Part shown: piece by piece, positions 4,505 through 5,715 of the stretch
Layout: the number at the start of each line of letters is the position of its first letter
Position numbering within the stretch: position 1 is the stretch's first letter
DNA from: Planctomycetota bacterium
Lineage (GTDB): Bacteria; Planctomycetota; UBA1135; GCA-002686595
Direction: 5' to 3'
DNA: 5,715 nucleotides
NCBI GenBank assembly: GCA_021776885.1
Contig: JAJFFA010000668.1
Span: 1 to 5,715 of the forward strand
The notes under the pieces: model-generated
Databases searched by the model: none
The model's input: the letters and a program-made list of their open reading frames with translations, nothing else
What the model was told of the DNA's origin: nothing
Translations under genes and position numbers: made by a program

Positions 4505-5715
4505 TTGCCCTCTCCCCCGTCCCCCGTCCAGGAACTGCCCACCCGCGCCACGGGGCGTGGGTCCGCTCGCCTCGACGTCACGCGGGAGCTCCTGCGGGCC
4601 GCCGGAGGAGCCGCGCTCCTGCCCCTGCGCCTGGCCGCCTACGTCGTGCGGCGTCGGCACCACGCCGAGGTCGCCGCCCAGGCGCTCGAGGCCCCGGCCG
4701 CCGCCAGCGAGGCGCCGCCCCTCGGCAGCCTGCCCGCGCGGCCCCTGCGCGTCTTCCTCTCCTGCGCCGAGCCCTCCGGAGAGATCCACGCCGTCAGCGT
4801 GGCCGAGCGCCTGCGCGAGCTGACCCGGAGCGCCGGCGCGCCCGAGCCCGAGCTCTTCGGCCTCGGCGGCGAGCGCCTGGCCGACCACGGCGTCGAGATC
4901 CTGGCCGACCCCGTCGCCGACGCGCGCATGGGCATCTCGGGTGTGGTCGGTGCCCTGCCCTTCTACGTGCGCCTCCTGACGCGCTCCTTCGAGGCCTTCG
5001 CGCAGCGCGCACCCGACGTCTTCCTGCCCATCGACTCCCCCGCGCTGCACGTGCCCATGGCGCGGGTCGCCCGGCGCCACGGAGTGCCGGCGGTGCACTT
5101 CGTCACGCCGCAGTACTGGGGCTGGGCGCCCTGGCGCGTCCACGGCTACCGCCGCGCGGTCGACCGCGCCCTGACCATCCTGCCCTTCGAGCCGGCGTGG
5201 TTCCGGCGCTACGGCGTGCCGGTGGCCCACGTCGGCCACCCCCTGCTCGACTTCCTGCCCGCCGCGCCCGAGCAAGCCGCCACGACTCGGCGCGACTCCA
5301 GCCGGGTCCTGGCCCTGCTTCCCGGCAGCCGAGCCAGCGTGATCCGGCGCAACCTGCCCTGGATGCTGGCCTGCGTCGAACGCCTGCGGCGTGACGCCCC
5401 GCAGCTCGAGGCCGTCGTCGTGCAGGGCGAGGGTGCCCAGCGCTCGCTGGTCGAGGGCCTGGTCGAAGCCTCCGGGGTGCCCGCGCGGGTCGAGTTCGGC
5501 GACCTGCACGCGAGCCTGGCCCGCGCCCGGGCGGCCCTCTCGGTCAGCGGTACGATCCTGATCGACCTGCTGCACCAGCGTCTGCCGGCGGTCGTGCTCT
5601 ACCGGGTCGAGCATGGCTACGAGGTCTGGGCTGCGAAGAACGTCCTCTCGACCCCCTGGTTCTCGTCCGTCAACCTGCTCGCCGGACGCGAGGTCTACCC
5701 CGAGTTCTGCTTCCG
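4505..5715 (+). CDS. lpxB: Lipid-A-disaccharide synthase LpxB (3' end missing)
   Basis: LpxB is a GT19-family glycosyltransferase on the cytoplasmic face of the inner membrane. It joins UDP-2,3-diacylglucosamine and lipid X to form the lipid A disaccharide-1-phosphate. 403 residues are visible, and the frame is still open at the right edge. Family landmarks in order: SCAEPSGEIHA (86-96; usual form GE-SGD), FLPIDSPALH (about 174-183; Asp177 corresponds to the catalytic Asp of GIDAPD in E. coli), HFVTPQYWGWAPWR, LPFEPAWF, VGHPLLD, LALLPGSR (269-276), SVSGT (346-350) and SVNLLAGREVYPEF near the edge. The Asp of the first motif is Glu93 here, and the Glu following SGT in many homologues is replaced in SGTILID. 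The catalytic part begins only at about residue 82. The first ~80 residues are an extension with an Arg-flanked hydrophobic helix (about 45-58) that might help membrane attachment. The start is TTG with GGAG ahead of it. The gene is divergent from the TPR gene, and no other lipid A gene is visible. Confidence 0.95.
   Translation, partial: MPSPPSPVQELPTRATGRGSARLDVTRELLRAAGGAALLPLRLAAYVVRRRHHAEVAAQALEAPAAASEAPPLGSLPARPLRVFLSCAEPSGEIHAVSVAERLRELTRSAGAPEPELFGLGGERLADHGVEILADPVADARMGISGVVGALPFYVRLLTRSFEAFAQRAPDVFLPIDSPALHVPMARVARRHGVPAVHFVTPQYWGWAPWRVHGYRRAVDRALTILPFEPAWFRRYGVPVAHVGHPLLDFLPAAPEQAATTRRDSSRVLALLPGSRASVIRRNLPWMLACVERLRRDAPQLEAVVVQGEGAQRSLVEGLVEASGVPARVEFGDLHASLARARAALSVSGTILIDLLHQRLPAVVLYRVEHGYEVWAAKNVLSTPWFSSVNLLAGREVYPEFCF

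Noticed and set aside
4444..4581. ATG 4581 as the start of the minus-strand TPR gene.
   Set aside because: It would overlap the 5' end of the divergent lpxB and remove any room for promoters. The added residues are Gly/Arg-rich and show no domain or signal sequence.
2005..5394. A long plus-strand open frame (about 1,129 codons) running through the DUF4388 gene, across the TPR gene and into lpxB.
   Set aside because: It reads a different frame from the DUF4388 gene and lpxB and is antisense to the TPR gene. The product is Arg/Pro/Gly-rich with no domain; a GC-rich artefact.
4475..5614. A 379-codon minus-strand open frame opposite lpxB.
   Set aside because: lpxB carries a clear run of family motifs through this whole stretch, and the antisense product has no recognisable domain.
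1..5715. tRNA, rRNA, insertion sequences, phage genes or defence systems.
   Set aside because: I saw no transposase, integrase, nuclease or RNA-gene signature on either strand; all long coding signals are explained by the five genes listed.

Overview
This is a high-GC bacterial window that most likely comes from an uncultured or marine member of the Planctomycetota. Two things point that way. The first gene ends in a C-terminal domain (Cys-containing, with FQYWYRD followed by FNLTDAV near the end) of a type I recall from large secreted planctomycete proteins. There is also an lpxB gene, which implies an LPS-type outer membrane. The taxonomic call is inference from protein style; no rRNA or other phylogenetic marker is present.

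Layout from left to right. (1) Positions 1-1020, plus strand: the 3' part of an FG-GAP beta-propeller protein, cut by the left edge. (2) Positions 1021-1126: a short gap dominated by three tandem ~22-bp units, each able to form a hairpin. (3) Positions 1127-1936, plus strand: a four-helix membrane protein of unknown function. (4) Positions 1937-2080: a gap with a possible terminator hairpin and a larger nested stem-loop structure just ahead of the next gene. (5) Positions 2081-3724, plus strand: a DUF4388 (PatA N-terminal-like) protein with a helical middle, TPR-like helices and one membrane segment. (6) Positions 3751-4443, minus strand, convergent with gene 5 across 26 bp: a membrane-anchored TPR protein. 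(7) Positions 4505-5715, plus strand, divergent from gene 6 across a ~60-bp promoter region: lpxB, lipid-A-disaccharide synthase. It has a TTG start, an ~80-residue N-terminal extension, and its 3' end is cut by the right edge.

How the genes work together. Only lpxB has a clear biochemical role, the disaccharide-forming step of lipid A synthesis. The others are an exported surface-type protein, an unknown membrane protein and two membrane-anchored TPR proteins. They do not form one obvious operon: the gaps carry possible terminators and two of the junctions change strand. I see no mobile element, CRISPR array, tRNA, rRNA or defence system, and nothing that amounts to a convincing new system. 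The most notable non-coding signals are the tandem hairpin repeats (1031-1095), the nested structure (1982-2038) and the compact divergent promoter region (4444-4504).
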